Positions 1 to 9,018 of a DNA stretch of 64,000 nt are shown here, piece by piece. Position numbers and translations under genes: made by a program. The DNA comes from Locusta migratoria (Eukaryota > Arthropoda > Insecta > Orthoptera > Acrididae). The notes below the pieces were generated by a model. That model had not been told where the DNA came from, did not search any database, and worked only from the letters and a program-made list of their open reading frames with translations. Every line of letters begins with the position of its first letter. Position 1 is the stretch's first letter. Location: positions 312,549,270 to 312,613,269 of the forward strand of contig CM048744.1 of assembly GCA_026315105.1 (NCBI GenBank). The letters are read 5' to 3'.

Positions 1-81
1 AATGCAATGTATAGTGAGTACGTCCTGTGATATACATCGTATGTTGCTTACAGCGCCATCTATTGATGAAGTCACATACAT

Positions 82-125
82 TTGTGTGTGTGTTTGTGTA
101 TGTGTGTGTGTGTGTGTTTGTTTGC
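82..125. repeat. (GT)n microsatellite
   Basis: Imperfect GT/TGTT tract. It drives the cysteine/valine-rich reading frames in the first 300 bases, which are artefacts. Confidence 0.95.
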
Positions 126-436
126 GTTTCCCCCGTCTTCAAGTACAAATGTGCAGTCATTATGCCTCGTGGTTCATTTTGTACAGCATTTTCTTTTTTC
201 AGCCGCAGTCATCGCGAGGGTTCCCGTCGTTTTGGTTTACCTTTTTAGTCTGAAACCCCCGACTCTTCCACATTTAGTCTTTTTTCTGTTGAAGTTCAAC
301 TTCTACTAAAGTATAAACATATTTACTCCGATGATTTCAATTAAGTTTTAATTTATTTCCTTCGTTAATAAAAATATTGTTTTAATAGAATTACTGTCAC
401 GAACTTAACAACCACGACTCTCCTAGCAACCCCAGA
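126..436. other. Stretch with no recognisable gene
   Basis: AT-moderate sequence between two microsatellites. I see no domain, tRNA-like box or terminal repeat here. Confidence 0.5.

Positions 437-481
<45 letters not shown>
437..481. repeat. (AT)n(AG)n compound microsatellite
   Basis: An AT run of about 22 bases passes directly into an AG run of about 22 bases. Confidence 0.95.
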
Positions 482-561
482 AACTATATGTATGTATGTA
501 CGACTTCTTGTTTGAGGTATTCCTTGGTCCAAGGTTGAATAGACTCGTCTAGTAACTTTGT

Positions 562-562
<1 letters not shown>

Positions 563-614
<52 letters not shown>
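563..614. repeat. Long poly(A) tract
   Basis: 52 uninterrupted adenines. No SINE or LINE body is visible upstream on the plus strand, so it may be a free homopolymer expansion rather than a retroposon tail. Confidence 0.95.
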
Positions 615-616
<2 letters not shown>

Positions 617-1263
617 AAAGGAACACGTGGAATATCTCAACCAAGATCAAAGAATAAACCAATAAAAATTCAAATATGCTTTTGTATATCTAATATTAAA
701 TAACAAATTACCAACTCTCCTAAAAAGAAAGAAAACCACACTTGTTCAGTCATAATTATGTACCCTCATATCATGTTCAAGCTTGTTTTGTATACTGTAG
801 CTATAAAGATTAGCTTCAGGTAGGATTGTATAAACGTCTGAATATTTCTTTTTCCGTTGTACCTACGTCAGTCCTACCGATTGTAAATGGTAGGTACAGA
901 GATATAGTGGTATTCTAATTTGTAGTTATAACTGATTTTGTACATTCAGCATTTTATCTGTTTTTTTACACCACTGATGATTACTACTAACATAGTTGAA
1001 ATCTACATGTAAAGTTGAATAAACATTTGATGAACGACTAATGATGAAATTTCTTTTGGTGTTAATAAAAGACTTGTTTGGTACAATGCGCTAAAGCTGA
1101 TTAAAAAAATCATAGCTTATTTACTGATCTGCTACAGAGTTTGTTAGTCGGTTGTTAATGTACTAAATTCGTGTTGCGTTCGTTTATCAAGTTACTTCAA
1201 AATTCTCCATATCATAGCTTAAATAGAAAATAACAGCTGCAGCTGGTATCACGTAATATGAGT
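615..1263. other. AT-rich stretch, nothing recognised
   Basis: No open frame with recognisable domains and no repeat boundaries. It reads as decayed intergenic sequence. Confidence 0.5.
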
Positions 1264-1274
1264 AATAAGTGATG

Positions 1275-1364
1275 CCGCGGTGGAATGGCCGAGTGCTCTA
1301 AGGAGCCTTAGTGCGGAGCGCGCAGCTGCACCCCGAGGTTCGAGTCTTCCCTCGGACTTGTGTA

Positions 1365-1424
<60 letters not shown>

Positions 1425-1520
1425 TATGTGTTGTCTTTAACATTAGTTAACGTAAGTTAGTTTGTAAGTCTAGAGACTGATGACCACTGCAGTTAGGTCC
1501 CATAGCGTTACAAGCATTTG
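1275..1520 (+). mobile_element. tRNA-derived SINE, microsatellite-bearing subfamily
   Basis: The head is a class II tRNA-like pol III promoter: A box near 1284 (tggccgagtgctctaagg) and B box near 1337 (ggttcgagtcttcc). A 60-70-base (GT)n run follows the B box, then a tail with 'gactgatgacc' and 'aggtcccata'. An 11-bp near-perfect TSD (aataagt[g/a]atg, 1264-1274 and 1521-1531) brackets it. Such SINEs are non-autonomous and are moved by a LINE reverse transcriptase. Confidence 0.92.
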
Positions 1521-1820
1521 AATAAGTAATGCTACACGTTGGTACAAGCCGTTGGTAGCGTGCACCTATGTTGATAACAGTGCAGGGTATAGTCAATGCC
1601 AAACACGTTAATAGGGGCTGTACTCTGCCCGCCAAGAGCTGTCAGTGGTAACAACAGCAAACGACCAGTGTCCTGTAGCATTGTGCTAACGTCCGAAATA
1701 CGTAAATGTTACTCAATAATGTATGTACGTGATGCACAGTTAAAATGTGCCAGAATGAAACTTTCACTCTGCAGCGGAGTGTGCGCTGATATGAAACTTC
1801 CTGGCAGATTAAAAATTATG

Positions 1821-1896
1821 TGCCAGAATTGGGATTCCAACCTTGGACCATTGCCTTTCGCGGGCAAGCGTTCTACCGTCTGAGCTATCCCGGCAC
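1821..1896 (-). pseudogene. tRNA-like module, copy 1
   Basis: The reverse complement begins gtgccgggatagctcag and ends with a matching acceptor strand. D-arm, anticodon arm and T-arm positions can be placed, with B box ggttggaatcc. The anticodon loop reads CGCGAAA with G where U33 is expected, so this is a tRNA-derived repeat module and not a working tRNA. Confidence 0.65.
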
Positions 1897-2093
1897 GCTT
1901 CACGGTCCGTACTCACAGCTGTACTTCCGCCAGCACTTCGCCTCCTACTTTCCAAACTTCACAGTTTTCCTGCGAACCTTGCAGGAATAGCACTCCTGGA
2001 AGAAAGGATATGGTGGAAACATGGCTTAGCCGCAGCCTAAGGGATGCAGCGGAGTATGCATTGATACGAAACATCTTGGCAGATTAAAATTGG

Positions 2094-2170
2094 GTGCCGG
2101 AACCGGGATTCAAACCTGGGACCTTTGTCTTTCGTAAGCAAGCACTCTACCGTATAATCTATTCCAGCAC
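2094..2170 (-). pseudogene. tRNA-like module, copy 2
   Basis: Second copy of the same module with a better B box (ggtttgaatcc on the minus strand) but a weaker D arm. It is diverged from copy 1, so the internal duplication is not recent. Confidence 0.6.
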
Positions 2171-2271
2171 GCTTCGCGGTCTATCCTCACAACTTTACTT
2201 GCCAGCGATAGCAAAGGTTCCAGATTCGAATCCCGGTTCGGGCACACAATTTTAATCTGCCAGGATGTTTC

Positions 2272-2550
2272 AGTTGTGTGTTAGACATTTAAGAACTCTT
2301 AGTTCAGATATGTTAAGAATCACGATGTCCGACTATTCATACTGTATATTTTCTGTGCTACCAAATAGAAATATAAATTGCACTTCACATATTTAATACT
2401 GAAACATTCTGGCAACATTAACATATTCTCAAACACAGCTCGTCTGTGATGGTAGACTGCTATTGGCAGGGCACGATAATCTAAGTAATTGGTTACGAGT
2501 GTAACCGAAGGGAGTGCGTCTTTCGTGAGTCATCGTAGTCGCAAACAGGG
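2272..2550. other. Stretch with no recognisable feature
   Basis: Between the composite tRNA-like element and the nested SINE pair. Nothing recognised. Confidence 0.4.
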
Positions 2551-2648
2551 ATTTTTTTTAATGTAAAGTTATGGGATCTAATTACAGTGGTCATCGGTCC
2601 CTAAACTTACAAATTACTTGTACTAATTTATCCTAATAACAACACACA

Positions 2649-2847
2649 GCCGGCCGCGGTGGCCGAGGAGACTGAGGCGCGCCATTCACGGTCTGCACGG
2701 CCACTACGGTCGGAGGTTCGAATCCCCCCTCGGGCATGGATATTTGTGCCGTCCTTAGTATTAGGTAGTTCATAAGTAGTTTGTAAGTTTAGGGACTGAT
2801 GACCCCGTAGTCAAGTCCCATAAGCTTAACAAACATTTGAACATTTG
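2649..2847 (+). mobile_element. SINE inserted into a SINE
   Basis: Complete head 'gccggccgcggtggccgag', B box ggttcgaatcc and tail 'gggactgatgacc'. The 11-bp perfect TSD aacaacacaca (2638-2648 and 2848-2858) proves insertion into the CA-rich part of the older minus-strand SINE. This copy belongs to the subfamily without an internal GT run. Confidence 0.92.
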
Positions 2848-2850
2848 AAC

Positions 2851-2908
<58 letters not shown>
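2851..2908. repeat. (CA)n microsatellite
   Basis: About 28 CA units between the SINE duplication and the minus-strand SINE head. It lies at the position just after the B box where this SINE subfamily is GT-rich. Confidence 0.95.
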
Positions 2909-2909
<1 letters not shown>

Positions 2910-2992
2910 TCCCGAGGGAGGACTCCAACCTCCGACGGCGAACGGCCGCGCGCACCGCAGCAAGACGCCTTAGTGCGGACGGCTATTGCGCT

Positions 2993-3525
2993 GCGACAAT
3001 CGGGGAATTAATTCCCCTCTGTGCCTACGGACGATTTACGCAGCACTGATGTGTCATATCGGTGAAGGCCAGATGCGGCACTTCCGTCTGCAGGTAATAA
3101 CTACTGAAGGCAGAGCAATGCTTATGTATCTTGCGGAAGGGTGACATATTGCAGAGCCGGTCGGCGCGTTGCCGTGGTCGCACCGGAAGCCCTGTGGCGG
3201 TTCAGCAGCGTCCCAGAACATTCGGTTCACTGCTGCACACTGAAGGAACTACTCGACCAAAGTATTTGAAATTAGATGTCTCCAAATGTAGCATTTGTGA
3301 TCTTCTTGATCATAGTTTCTTTTGACTGTTGTGTTTTCTGTGATACAGAGTACTGTTAATAACTTTCTTTTCCACAAGTTCAATCATTTTTATAAATCAG
3401 TTAGGGAACAATGCCTCACTAAAATTTTAGGCTATGGTAACGAAAACGATCTATATTATCATAACGTAAAACTACGTCGTGCTTCTTCGTGATCCTAGCT
3501 GGTCATTCTAAGCTATAAGCAAAAG
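2993..3525. other. Stretch with no recognisable feature
   Basis: The 64-codon plus frame at 3131-3325 resembles no family I know. Nothing else seen. Confidence 0.4.
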
Positions 3526-3552
3526 AAATAACAATAATAATAATAATAATAA
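3526..3552. repeat. (AAT)n microsatellite
   Basis: Eight or so AAT units followed by an A run. Confidence 0.9.
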
Positions 3553-3564
3553 AAAGGAGGCTTT

Positions 3565-3622
3565 CGAAAATGGAGCGTTAAGCAGTGAGGCCTCGACGCT
3601 AACCACTATACCGCCGCGACCA
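3565..3622 (-). pseudogene. tRNA-like A-box fragment
   Basis: The reverse complement reads gtcgcggcggtatagtggtt, which resembles a tRNA D arm and A box. No B box follows at the right distance, so this is a fragment of a tRNA-derived repeat. Confidence 0.45.
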
Positions 3623-3994
3623 ATGAATGTTAAGCACGCTGAAGGGAGTCCCAAAGTATCTGAGGTACCGATACGTCCTAAAGTTCCATCGTCTTTTTCT
3701 GTGCCTGGGGATAAGCCGAGACACGTGTCCACGTATTTTGACCCCTCTTCCACTGAGCGAAAGTTCCTGCAAATCAAGTTATGGCATTCGGCGTGTTCCC
3801 CTCGTCAGCCATCGCACAGTAACTTCTTCAAGGATTTGGGGCGCAGCTTCCCGTCGGCCTCTCCCAAGAGCAATTCCCAGATCTCCGCTAATTCCAACTT
3901 CCGAATCATGTTCTCCAACTCCGGTCTCGAAAGAGGAAGTCCCTATATTCGTTTAACGTACGTAGCCATGTTGCGAAAAATGCCACCGCTATAG
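3623..3994. other. Unassigned codon-like stretch
   Basis: A 123-codon frame on plus overlaps an 89-codon frame on minus. The minus strand, read through stops, has a charged helical segment (about 3835-3930, 'ELENMIRKLELAEIWELL') that looks more protein-like than the plus frame. It could be a decayed retroelement gag-like region. I cannot assign a function. Confidence 0.25.
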
Positions 3995-4473
3995 ATGTTG
4001 ATTTGATAAAACTGCCTTACGAGTGAATTCCTGCCCACCTCGTACAGACACATTTTGTCTTCCTGCAACTACAAAGCACACCATGTTTGTTTCAACTAGA
4101 GATGAGAAAAGTTGTTGTTTTTTTGGACCTAGTACTTTTAAGAAACTCTTATTGCTAGGAAAAAAGTACCTACTTCATTTTTAATACTACAATATACCAA
4201 TATACCAATAAACCAATAAATTATAAACCAAACTTTATTGGTTATAAACATTACATGTTTTTTTTTGTCACAAATGGATGAGTGATTCAAATTTTCAAAC
4301 ATGGGTATGACAGTCTTTCAATTAAAAGTAATCGCCTTGTTATTGGACAGAAATATTCAGTTTATATTGTAAATATCGAACACTTCTTCTCCTGGCGGTT
4401 GACGCGAACGAAGGCGACGCCACCTGCTGATCTAGCTCCTGTCGAGCTAGCGCCTGCATCACGAAATTTTGTA
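3995..4473. other. AT-rich stretch, nothing recognised
   Basis: Contains short tandem 'aatataccaataaacc' repeats near 4190-4235 and no coding signal. Confidence 0.4.
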
Positions 4474-4485
4474 ACACATGAATAA

Positions 4486-4683
4486 AAATGTTCAAATGTT
4501 TGTAAAGCTTATGGGACTTAACTACGGGGTCATCAGTCCCTAAACTTACAAACTACTTATGAACTACTTACGAACTAGGACGGCACAAATATCCATGCCC
4601 GAGGGGGGATTCGAACCCCCGACCGTAGTGGCCGTGCTGACCGTGACTGGAGCGCCTCAGTCACCTCGGCCACCGCGGCCGGC
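4486..4683 (-). mobile_element. Intact SINE with perfect 12-bp TSD
   Basis: Full-length minus-strand copy: head gccggccgcggtggccgagg, B box ggttcgaatcc, tail gggactgatgacc and 3' end 'acatttgaaca'. The flanks carry acacatgaataa at 4474-4485 and 4684-4695, an exact 12-bp duplication typical of LINE-driven target-primed insertion. Confidence 0.96.
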
Positions 4684-4695
4684 ACACATGAATAA

Positions 4696-5117
4696 CCCTG
4701 TAAATACTTACACTGTTCTACTAGGTCCTCTGGCGCTCCCCTCGCTATCTTCGCCTCATCCTGACATAAAGCTGGGAACCTACCGCTCTGTCTGACCAGA
4801 ACCTCCAAAAAAGACTGATCACGATCTTTCTCTCTTCCATAGTAAAGAAGATATTATGTAAGGAGGACGTCAAACATTCTTCAATTTATCCTCCCAGTTT
4901 GTTACTTTAATTTTTCACACCTGTGTATATCATCCTGAAAATTTAGCGTTCCCTCAGCAATAGCAGGAGGGGGGGGGGGGGAATAACTGAGTGTTACTTT
5001 CCGATCCTTGATTTTATTTTCTCAATAACAACTGAACTCAGGCTTAGTACATTCAGCCGCGTATGTGGAGCAATTAACAGAAATCTAAAACACAAAAGCA
5101 GAAACAATTCTACAAAA
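4696..5117. other. Stretch with no recognisable feature
   Basis: Includes a 14-15 G homopolymer near 4967-4981. No gene seen. Confidence 0.4.
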
Positions 5118-5125
5118 CTGTTGCA

Positions 5126-5129
5126 AAAA

Positions 5130-5161
<32 letters not shown>

Positions 5162-5357
5162 AAAGTTGAAATGTTTGTAGAGCTTATGGAACTTAACTAC
5201 GGGGTTATCAGTCCCTAAGCTTACAAACTACTTATGAACTAGCTAATACTAAGGACGGCACAAATATCCATACCCGAGGGGGGATTCGAGCCCCCGACCG
5301 TTGAGGCCGTGCAAACCGTGACTGACGCGTCGCAGAGCGCTCGGCCACCGCGGCCGG
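5126..5357 (-). mobile_element. SINE with long A-rich tail
   Basis: A minus-strand SINE (head ends about 5357, tail near 5165) preceded on the plus strand by a 39-base adenine tract (5126-5164). It is flanked by an 8-bp duplication ctgttgca (5118-5125 and 5358-5365). The A tract lies at the element's 3' end but on the wrong strand for a poly(A) tail: it is poly(T) in element sense, so it may be an expansion of target or tail bases. Confidence 0.88.
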
Positions 5358-5365
5358 CTGTTGCA

Positions 5366-5505
5366 GTTCCCACATTGCTCTATGGTAGTGAGACCTGGGT
5401 GATTACCAAGAAACAAGAAAACCGTATTCAGACACAATTTCCTGGGAGGAGTTAAAGACTGCACAAGAGAAGACAGGCTAAGAAATGAAGATATTAGAGA
5501 ACTGC
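5366..5505 (+). pseudogene. LINE reverse transcriptase C-terminal fragment
   Basis: Translation gives 'LLYGSETWVITKKQENRIQ', the conserved block after the catalytic domain of non-LTR (RTE-type) reverse transcriptases, then degenerates into 'LHKRRQAKK'. It stops where the next LINE fragment begins in the opposite orientation. Confidence 0.75.
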
Positions 5506-6370
5506 AAATTATCCCGCGTCATGCTGGATCCTTCCTTCTAGTGCTTGTTCTCTGAGCCATTTTTTCTCCCGTAGTTCCCCTGCTACCTTGTCTTTCCACC
5601 TCAGTTTCGGTCTTCCTCTTCTCCTTGATGCTTCTATTTCTACGCCTTCAACTCTTCTGCCCACATAGTACTCCCCACGCCGGCAGCAGTGGCCGAGCGG
5701 TCTGCGGCGCGCCAGTCACGGGGGTTCGAATCCCCCCACCCCCCATCCCCACGGGCATGGATGTTTGTGTCGTCTTTAGTATAAGGTAGTTCATAAGTAG
5801 TTTGTAAGTTTAGGGACTGATGACCCCGCAGTTAAGTCCCTTAAGCTTAACAAACATTCGAACAGTAGTACCCTCTTCTCTGCTCAAGTCCATACCATCT
5901 TTGCCTACTTTCTTGGTTCTTATTCCCTATTCACTGTTCCCCTGATGTACTCTTTTCTTATTCTATCCTTTCTTGTCACCCCACTCATTCACCTTAACAT
6001 TCTCATTTCTGCCACTTCTATCTTTTCCACATGGTCTTTTGCAATTGGCCAGTTACTACACTGTACAGCATCGCAGGTCCCACCACAGACTTGTAAAGCT
6101 TTTCTTTCATTCTACAGTTAACTTTCTTATCACACAGTACTCCTCTCAGTATCCTCTAGTTCATCCAACCACTATTTATTCTGTGCTGTATTTCAGCCTC
6201 CGTCCTCCATCACTTTGCATGTAAGAGCCCAGGTATTTAAATTTCTTGACCAGCGTAAGTTGTTCTTCTTGCAGGTTAATATATAGATCTTTGGCGTCCT
6301 TGTACACATATACTCTGTTTTCACCCTGCTAATTCTCATTCCCATTTCCTCTAGAGACCCTTCGAGATTA
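5506..6370 (-). pseudogene. Decayed LINE, RT C-terminal region
   Basis: The reverse complement encodes, with several frameshifts, 'RISRVKTEYM', 'KKFKYLGS', 'EIQHRINSGW' and further left 'GRRVEGVEIEASRRRGRPK' with 'LRWKDK'. These are the thumb and C-terminal blocks of an RTE-type LINE. A SINE interrupts it at 5679-5864. No intact frame remains. Confidence 0.75.
5679..5864 (+). mobile_element. SINE inserted in LINE fragment
   Basis: Head gccggcagcagtggccgag, B box ggttcgaatcc, tail gggactgatgacc. The host LINE resumes at 'tagtac' on both sides (5666-5671 and 5866-5871), the core of a partly decayed TSD. Confidence 0.88.
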
Positions 6371-6560
6371 CAAAAGAATATTGAACGAACATCTAGAAAG
6401 AATGTAAAGTGAGAGACTTAAAGACAAGAATTTATAACGCCATGGAAGAAGAGAGAGAGAGGAAGACCCTGATAGATGTGTACCGTAACAGGCAAATCAG
6501 TCTAATACCTGAAGAGAAGAAAAAGAAGTAATCTAGGACTAGATGGCTTGTAACTTTAGT
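6371..6560 (+). other. LINE-like 3' remnant
   Basis: The plus strand gives short basic peptide pieces ('ERLKDKNL', 'EEKKKK' then stop) of the type seen at LINE C-termini. Too short to classify. Confidence 0.3.
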
Positions 6561-6569
6561 TTCTGACCG

Positions 6570-7897
6570 TCCCTACATACTACATACATACTCCGCAGAC
6601 CACCGCAAGGTGCGTGGCGGAGGGCACACTGTACCACTACTAGACACTTCCTTTCCTATTCCACTCCCAAATAGAACGAGGAAAAAAAGAATGCCTATAT
6701 GCCTCCGTAAGAGAATTTCTCTTATCTTGTCTTTGCGATCACCACGCGAAATGTAAGTAGGCGGCAGCAAGATCGCACTACACTTAGCTTCAGATTCCGG
6801 CCCTCTAAATTTCTTCAACAGAAATTCACGAAAAGAACGTCGTCTTTCCTCCAGCGATCCCCAACTGAGTTGCCGGAGCATTTCCGTGACACTTGCGTAT
6901 TGGTCGAACCTACCAGTAACAAAGCTAGCTCCTCGCCTCTGAACTGCCTCTATGCTTTCCTTTAAACTGATCTGCTGCCGGTCCCAAATACTTGAGCAAT
7001 ACTCGTACAAGCGTTTTATACGCGGTCTCCTTTACAGGTGATGTACATCTTCCCAAAATTCTCCCAATAAACCGAAATCGGCTGTCCGCCTTACTCACAA
7101 ACGTCCTTACATGTTCGTTCCATTTCATATCGTTCTGCAATGTTACGCCTAGATATTTGAACGACGCGACAGCATCAAGAAGTTCACTACTAATGCTGTA
7201 TTCGAACATTATGGGATTGTTTTTCCTACTCATGCGCCTCACCTTACGTTTTTCTACATTGAGAGCCAGCTGTCATTCTTCGCACCAACTAGAAATTTTG
7301 TTCAAGTCATTCTGCATGCTATTACAGTCAGTAACAGACGACACCCTCACATACACCACAGCATCATCAGCAAACAGCCACAAATTACTACTTACTCTGT
7401 CCATCAGATCATTTATATAGATAGAAAATAATAGCGGTCCTATCTCACTCGCCTGACGATACATTCGCCTCTGATGAACACTCGCCGTCGAGTACAACGT
7501 ACTGCGTTCTATTACTTAGGAAGTCTTCCAGCCAGTCACAAATCTGTGAACCTATTCCATAAGGTCGTATCTTCGTTAGCAGTCTGCAGTGTGGCACCGC
7601 GTCGAACGCCTTTTTGAAGTCGAGAAAAACACAATCCGCCTGTTGCCCTTCATCCATGGCTCACAAGATGTCATGTGAGAAAAGGGCAAGCTGAGGTTCA
7701 CATGAACGATGTTTCCTAAACCCGTGTTGATTCACAGAAAGAAGCTTTTCCGTTTCAAGGAAATTTAGTATATTCGAACTGAAAATATGCTCCAAAATTC
7801 TACATGAAACTGATGTCAACGATATTGGCCTGTAATTGTGTGGATCAGTTCTCCTTCCTATCTTAGGAACGGGAGCCACCTGCGCTTTTTTTTCCAA
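6570..7897 (-). pseudogene. CR1-like LINE, 5'-truncated
   Basis: Read on minus from 7897: 'NYRPISLTSVSCRILEHI', 'NQHGFRKHRSCE', 'LDFKKAFDAVPH', 'LLFSIYINDL', the catalytic 'FADDAVVY' (about 7351-7374), 'FKYLGVTL', then a C-terminal region with 'YEYCSSIW' and 'SIEAVQRRGASFVTG'. This is the order of a CR1/L2-type reverse transcriptase. The endonuclease half is missing and at least three frameshifts separate the blocks. The 3' end near 6570 is a short imperfect 'gtatgtatgtagtatgta' repeat, usual for CR1-type elements that end in microsatellites. Confidence 0.88.
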
Positions 7898-7917
7898 TCA
7901 CTAGGAACTTTGCGCTG

Positions 7918-8280
7918 AACTAAAGATTCGCCCTAGTGGGTGCTGTAGGCGTTGCCTAGGACTTTTGGTCGATTTTGGAAGCTGTTTGCCGGAGGCGGCA
8001 GGCTGTGGGCGTGTTTGTTTGTGTGCGGCGCGGCGTGGCTCGGTACGCCACGCACGCTGTCCGGGCACGCGGTGTCGGCGGCGGCGGCGGCGGCGGCGGC
8101 GGGGCGGCAGCCGGGAGATCAATACGCGAAGGTCGCTGCCACTTGCCGCGGAGGCTGCCGTCTGCCGCTGCTGCCGCCCTCCCCTACCTGCTACCTGCTA
8201 CCTGACACCTCATCAAAAGTAGCCAAACACCCAGCACCGGCGTAGCGACGGGGTGCCGCGCGCGCCGGCTACCAGGTTCC
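7918..8280. promoter_or_regulatory. CpG-rich block with (GGC)n
   Basis: GC content and CpG density jump sharply against the AT-rich surroundings. A (GGC)8-9 run lies at 8075-8102. Long frames in three registers (polyalanine, polyglycine, polyarginine) are composition artefacts. It could be an unmethylated promoter or first exon of a host gene, or a captured GC-rich repeat. No TATA box or splice donor is evident. Confidence 0.4.
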
Positions 8281-8636
8281 TATGGATGACAAAACTTGCT
8301 GCATTCAAAGGCAGGAACCATCTTTTAAGATTATTAAAAAATATATATGGCGTGAATCAGGGCCAGCAGTTGATATCGGTAGAGTGGTAGTTGTTCCCAA
8401 TCGAATAATACAAAGTGGGTAGATACTCACTCTCGATTTGAGGGCTTGTACAGTACGGATCACCTAAAACTTTTTTGGCAAATATTGCGGATATGGAAAG
8501 TGCTATTGATATGCAGTTTTCACAGGGTGCATTTGTAATCAGGGGCTCGTATAGTACGTCAATAAAAAGATTTTAATAATACATAGAATATGTATTTTAA
8601 AAGATTTCAAAATAACAAGCCAAGATCGCACACTAA
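8281..8636. other. Stretch with no recognisable feature
   Basis: AT-rich; the phrases 'ggctcgtatagtacg' and 'ggcttgtacagtacgg' are weakly repeated (8440-8460, 8542-8560). Confidence 0.4.
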
Positions 8637-8647
8637 CAATTTATTAA

Positions 8648-8690
8648 ATGACGACCGGTTTCGGTGCGCTGTGTCACCATCATCTAGTCA
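8648..8690 (-). ncRNA. Hammerhead-ribozyme-like motif, left arm
   Basis: The minus strand reads GUGAC-UAGAUGA-hairpin(GGUG...CACC)-GAAACCGGUC-GUCAU. Helix I (GUGAC/GUCAU), helix II and the palindromic helix III half (ACCGGU) are present, but the first two core bases are U-A instead of the catalytic C-U, so cleavage is not expected. Confidence 0.5.
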
Positions 8691-8929
8691 CATACACGTT
8701 ATAATCTGGTCATCTTGTTAAAAAAATGGGTATAAAATAACAAGTAAAACGTTGCACTTAGTCACTATATAAAAGAATACATAAGTTAAAAACATGACAG
8801 CTTTGAGTATTTTGTAAGCTGTAATGTTTTTAACTTATGTATTTTTTTACATATTGACTAAGTGAAATGTTGCACTTGTTATTTTATCCCCAATTTTTTC
8901 AAACAAGATGACCAGATTATAACGTATAT

Positions 8930-8975
8930 GTGACCAGATGATGGTGACACAGTGCACCGAAACCGGTCGTCATTT
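8930..8975 (+). ncRNA. Hammerhead-ribozyme-like motif, right arm
   Basis: Plus strand: GUGAC, core CAGAUGA (position 4 is A instead of U), hairpin GGUG...CACC, GAAA, palindromic ACCGGU half-helix, C17, then GUCAU pairing with GUGAC. It matches the type I layout with short helix III known from Penelope-like elements, apart from the U4-to-A change. Confidence 0.55.
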
Positions 8976-9018
8976 AATAAACTTTTTTTTAAAAGAAATT
9001 GAACAATACCTATTCAGT

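Larger units (their letters stand above)
1757..2271. mobile_element. Composite tRNA-like repeat with inverted ends
   Basis: Two tandem related modules lie here. Each starts with 'gatatgaaacttcctggcag' or a close variant and contains a minus-strand tRNA-like block. The right end (about 2235-2271) is the inverted complement of the module start: the phrase 'tttaatctgccagga' mirrors 'tcctggcagattaaa'. A third, partial tRNA-like B box (ggttccagattcgaatcc, about 2216) points the opposite way. The whole looks like a foldback-type element carrying tRNA pseudogene modules. No coding capacity is seen. Confidence 0.75.
2551..2992 (-). mobile_element. Older SINE split by a younger SINE
   Basis: A minus-strand SINE in two pieces. 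Its tail lies at about 2551-2648 (ggtccctaaacttacaaatt) and its tRNA-like head at about 2909-2992 (cccgagggaggactccaacc). The internal (CA)n microsatellite sits at 2851-2908. The pieces are separated by a plus-strand SINE at 2649-2847. The duplicated target is part of this element's own CA-rich stretch. Confidence 0.88.
8640..8984. mobile_element. Foldback element with hammerhead-like arms
   Basis: A ~345-bp near-perfect inverted repeat centred near 8812. Both arms contain 'gacgaccggtttcggtgc' facing inward and 'gttataatctggtcatcttg'. No coding capacity. Each arm, read towards the element's outside, forms a type I hammerhead-like fold (see separate entries). I infer a non-autonomous foldback or MITE-like element; the mobiliser is unknown. 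Confidence 0.85.

Noticed and set aside
7952..8245. Polyalanine/polyglycine/polyarginine proteins of 76-97 residues
   Set aside because: Three overlapping frames all stay open because the block is GC-rich and has (GGC)n; no start context or domain.
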